Made by a program: the position numbers and the translations under genes. A stretch of DNA of 8,881 nt from an uncultured Porphyromonadaceae bacterium (GTDB taxonomy: Bacteria > Bacteroidota > Bacteroidia > Bacteroidales > Muribaculaceae), in assembly GCA_938027385.1 (NCBI GenBank), contig CALJBF010000301.1, forward strand, positions 1 to 8,881. Direction: 5' to 3'. The notes beneath the pieces are model-generated. The model had not been told where the DNA came from. It was given only the letters and a program-made list of their open reading frames with translations, and searched no databases. Every line of letters starts with the position of its first letter. Within the stretch, counting starts at the first letter, position 1. Positions 6,683 through 8,881 of this stretch are shown one piece after another.

Positions 6683-8131
6683 TCACATTCCCCGCCCGTT
6701 TACGACCGTGCTGACCGTATAGAACAGTATCTTCATGTCGACCAGCAGAGAGATGTTGGCGATGTAGATCAGGTCATACTGCACACGCTCTATCATCTCG
6801 TCGACCGACGAGGCGTACCCGTGCCTCACCATACCCCACGACGTTATGCCGGGCCTGACCTGATGGATCAGCGTGTAATATGGCGCGCGTTCGAGTATGC
6901 GGCGTATGTAGTATTCACGTTCGGGACGCGGGCCCACGATTGACATCTCGCCGATGAGCACGTTCCAGAACTGCGGCAGTTCGTCAAGCCTGTATTTGCG
7001 CAATATATGGCCCACGCGCGTGATGCGTTTGTCGTCGGCCGACGAGAGTGCCGGGCCGTTTTTCTCGGCATCGACGCGCATGGTGCGGAATTTCAGTATG
7101 TTGAACGGTTTCTTGTGATAGCCTATGCGCTCCTGGCGGTACAGTACCGGGCCGCGCGACGTGAGTTTCACGGCCAGGGCGATGACGCCCATCAGCGGTG
7201 CCAGCACCACAAGGGCCAGTGCTGCCGTGACGGCGTCGCCGGTGCGTTTCAGGTTTATGGTGCTCTGGCTCATCGAAGGGGAGGAGATGTCGACCAGCGG
7301 TTCGCCCGCTATGTCGCGCAGTTTCTGCTTGCCTGTCAACAGGTGGAACAGGGTGGGCGAGATGTATATCGGTATGGCCAGCGAGAACAGCGGGTTCAGC
7401 AGGCGCAGTGTTTCCTCGTTGGTGCGGTCAGACGGCGCTATTATCAGCGCTTTCACCCCGTCGCGGGCGCAGATGTCGCCAATTTCGTCGAACCGGTACA
7501 CCGGCAGGCCCGTGGCTGTTATCTCGTCGGCTATGGCTGCGGATCCGTTGGCGCTGTTATGGCGGTCGTCGACGAAACCGACGAATGTGTAACCCGAGCC
7601 GCGCCTGTCGTCATGAAGGCGTCGGTAGAGTTCGGCAGCCTCACGGTTCACCCCCACCACAAGCACGGGGAAATGCCACCGGTCGCTCTTCATCTGGCGC
7701 CGGGTCAGCTCGGTGATGGTGAGGCGCCCCGCCCATACCAGGCCGAACATCAGGCCCCACAGCGTGAGCACAAGTTCGTAATTGCTTGCGCGGTCGGGAA
7801 TCGGGTCGTTGAATATGGCGATGAAATATATGGTCACGCATCCCAACAGTGTGCTCCCAAGCGTGGTCATGAACTCCTCGATGCGCGATTTGAAGAATAC
7901 CGAGTTATAGAATCCCGAGAGATAGTATATTCCGAGCATCATCACCGGAAACAGCAGCTGCCCCGCCATTACCGGCGTCGACAGCAGGTAGGTGCTCAGT
8001 GATGCCTTTGCCCACACGCCGTTGAATCCCATCAGCGCGAACCTCGTGAAGTTGAACAGCAGCCATGCCAGCGAGGTCGCCACAAAATCCACGGCGACAT
8101 ATCTGGTGCGTATGTTTCGTTCGGTCAGCAA
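6683..8131 (-). CDS. Polyprenyl-phosphate hexose-1-phosphate transferase (exopolysaccharide initiating glycosyltransferase)
   Basis: This 482-residue membrane enzyme should move a sugar-1-phosphate from a UDP-sugar to undecaprenyl phosphate, the first step of capsule or exopolysaccharide synthesis. Four hydrophobic segments lie at about 11-33, 48-73, 92-108 and 118-137. A Rossmann-like central domain (about 150-290, FPVLVVG at 154-160) is typical of the WbaP/WcaJ large form. The catalytic C-terminal domain shows KRTGD at 295-299, GPVLYRQERIG at 327-337, KFRTM at 347-351, DELPQFWNVL at 383-392 with the catalytic Asp-Glu pair D383/E384, GPRP at 400-403, PGITSWGMV at 427-435 and YDLIYI at 452-457. 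The start is TTG at 8131: the next in-frame Met is residue 34, past the first membrane helix, and no ATG lies in frame between the tsaC stop and 8131. Sugar specificity is unknown, and no other glycan gene is adjacent. Confidence 0.92.
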   Translation of the reverse strand: MLTERNIRTRYVAVDFVATSLAWLLFNFTRFALMGFNGVWAKASLSTYLLSTPVMAGQLLFPVMMLGIYYLSGFYNSVFFKSRIEEFMTTLGSTLLGCVTIYFIAIFNDPIPDRASNYELVLTLWGLMFGLVWAGRLTITELTRRQMKSDRWHFPVLVVGVNREAAELYRRLHDDRRGSGYTFVGFVDDRHNSANGSAAIADEITATGLPVYRFDEIGDICARDGVKALIIAPSDRTNEETLRLLNPLFSLAIPIYISPTLFHLLTGKQKLRDIAGEPLVDISSPSMSQSTINLKRTGDAVTAALALVVLAPLMGVIALAVKLTSRGPVLYRQERIGYHKKPFNILKFRTMRVDAEKNGPALSSADDKRITRVGHILRKYRLDELPQFWNVLIGEMSIVGPRPEREYYIRRILERAPYYTLIHQVRPGITSWGMVRHGYASSVDEMIERVQYDLIYIANISLLVDMKILFYTVSTVVNGRGM

Positions 8132-8174
8132 ATTCAGCGGGATATTGACGGGTGATATATTTTGTTTCAGATGC

Positions 8175-8738
8175 TTACGGGCGCAGTACGGTCACATTGC
8201 CGTCGGCTGTGACCCTGACCACGCGCGACGGACTTGCCGGCGGTTCGGGTTCGCGGCGCCAGTCGACGGCGAAATCCACGCCTGCTATGATCTCAGGCGA
8301 TATCTCGGCAAACGACCGGGCGGGGGCCTCGCCGCTGATGTTGGCCGATGTGGATACCAGCGGGCGCCCGAAAGCACGGCACAGCTCGCGCGAGAACTCC
8401 TCGTGCGTCACGCGCACGCCCACCGAGCCGTCTGCACCTTTCAGTGTTTCGGCCACACCCCGGCAGCGGTCGTAGACCACCGTGGTGGGGCGCCCGGGGT
8501 CATCAATCAGCACTGCAGCCTCGGCCGGGACAGCGCCTACAAGAGCCTCCACGTCGGATTTCGAGGCCACGAGCAGTATCATCGCCTTGTGGTCGGCACG
8601 GCGTTTAAGCTCATACACGCGCCTTACGGCGTCGGGATTGGTGGCATCGCACCCGATGCCCCATATCGTATCGGTCGGGTAGAGTATCACTCCCCCGGCC
8701 CTGAGCGTCTCACAAGCTTTTTCTATCTGCGTATACAC
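8175..8738 (-). CDS. tsaC: L-threonylcarbamoyladenylate synthase (TsaC/YrdC-type)
   Basis: This 187-residue cytosolic enzyme makes threonylcarbamoyl-AMP from threonine, bicarbonate and ATP for the t6A modification of ANN-decoding tRNAs. Family blocks are ILYPTDTIWGIGCDATN at residues 18-34, the basic KRRADHKAM at 45-53, PTTVV at 84-88, GVRV at 107-110, VSTSANISGE at 128-137 and SRVVRV at 171-176. The length fits a YrdC domain alone, without the C-terminal Sua5 domain, hence TsaC rather than Sua5. The start is GTG at 8738: the same frame has a TAA at 8750-8748 and no other start codon between, and the next candidate lies inside the conserved fold. That TAA is also the beginning of the predicted -7 element, so the message may be leaderless. 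The sugar transferase gene follows after 43 bases. Confidence 0.95.
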   Translation of the reverse strand: MYTQIEKACETLRAGGVILYPTDTIWGIGCDATNPDAVRRVYELKRRADHKAMILLVASKSDVEALVGAVPAEAAVLIDDPGRPTTVVYDRCRGVAETLKGADGSVGVRVTHEEFSRELCRAFGRPLVSTSANISGEAPARSFAEISPEIIAGVDFAVDWRREPEPPASPSRVVRVTADGNVTVLRP

Positions 8739-8742
8739 GACA

Positions 8743-8774
8743 CAAAGTTACAGAAACATCTTGTTAACCGCAAA
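8743..8774 (-). promoter_or_regulatory. Strong Bacteroidota-type promoter for tsaC and the genes after it
   Basis: Read on the minus strand, TTTG (8774-8771), a 20-bp spacer and TAACTTTG (8750-8743) match both elements of the Bacteroidota consensus exactly. Transcription is expected near 8739, within a base or two of the GTG at 8738. It is the only good promoter found upstream of the three minus-strand genes. The remaining bases to the window edge (8775-8881) show nothing I can name. Confidence 0.75.
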
Positions 8775-8881
8775 TTTGTTTTCACTCCACAGACGGCTCC
8801 TGAACACTCCGCTCTTTTCCGGCCTGCATCTTCCCTTTGTTTTGGCGTGCCCCGCCGGAGGGTTCCGTTTTATTACAAAGT

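Noticed and set aside
7007..8002. 331-residue open frame on the plus strand opposite the sugar transferase gene
   Set aside because: It lies wholly antisense to a confident gene in GC-rich DNA, is rich in Arg, His, Gln and Val as expected from the complement, and shows no recognisable motif.
8856..8876. Short hairpin CGGA-GGGT-TCCG followed by TTTTATT near the window edge
   Set aside because: The stem is only 4 bp and no gene ends nearby within the window, so a terminator cannot be supported.

Overview
The window looks like a chromosomal segment from a Bacteroidota genome, probably Bacteroidales. Three promoter-like sites fit the Bacteroidota sigma pattern (TTTG or TTG, about 20 bp, then TAnnTTTG). 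Purine-rich Shine-Dalgarno sites are not obvious upstream of the genes. The protein sequences read like Bacteroidales versions of their families. A GC-rich relative such as Muribaculaceae is a guess from base composition and was not tested.

Left part (1-4144, plus strand, about 35-53% GC in sampled lines). It starts with the 3' end of an unrecognised gene closed by a good hairpin terminator. A 255-bp gap follows, holding a promoter and a repeated 13-bp element. Next come an AAA+ ATPase of the DUF4143 type with a degenerate nuclease-like C-terminus and a YjbQ/UPF0047 family protein. A second promoter precedes a two-gene unit: a predicted lipoprotein overlaps an ADP-ribosylglycohydrolase (DraG/ARH family) by ATGA, so the two are probably translationally coupled. 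This half looks accessory.

Right part (4256-8881, clearly richer in GC). A flavodoxin gene on the plus strand converges on three minus-strand genes that run tsaC, then a polyprenyl-phosphate sugar transferase, then a CLC-type chloride channel/transporter with two CBS domains. Gaps of 43 bp and 41-92 bp and a single clear promoter upstream of tsaC suggest one transcription unit. The products are a tRNA t6A precursor synthase, a membrane enzyme that starts a surface glycan, and an anion permease. They share no obvious pathway.

The best leads are the lipoprotein/ADP-ribosylglycohydrolase pair, a predicted leaderless GTG start for tsaC, the channel-like valine at the internal proton-glutamate position of the CLC protein, and the repeat cluster around the ATPase promoter. 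I see no rRNA, tRNA, CRISPR array, insertion sequence or phage gene.
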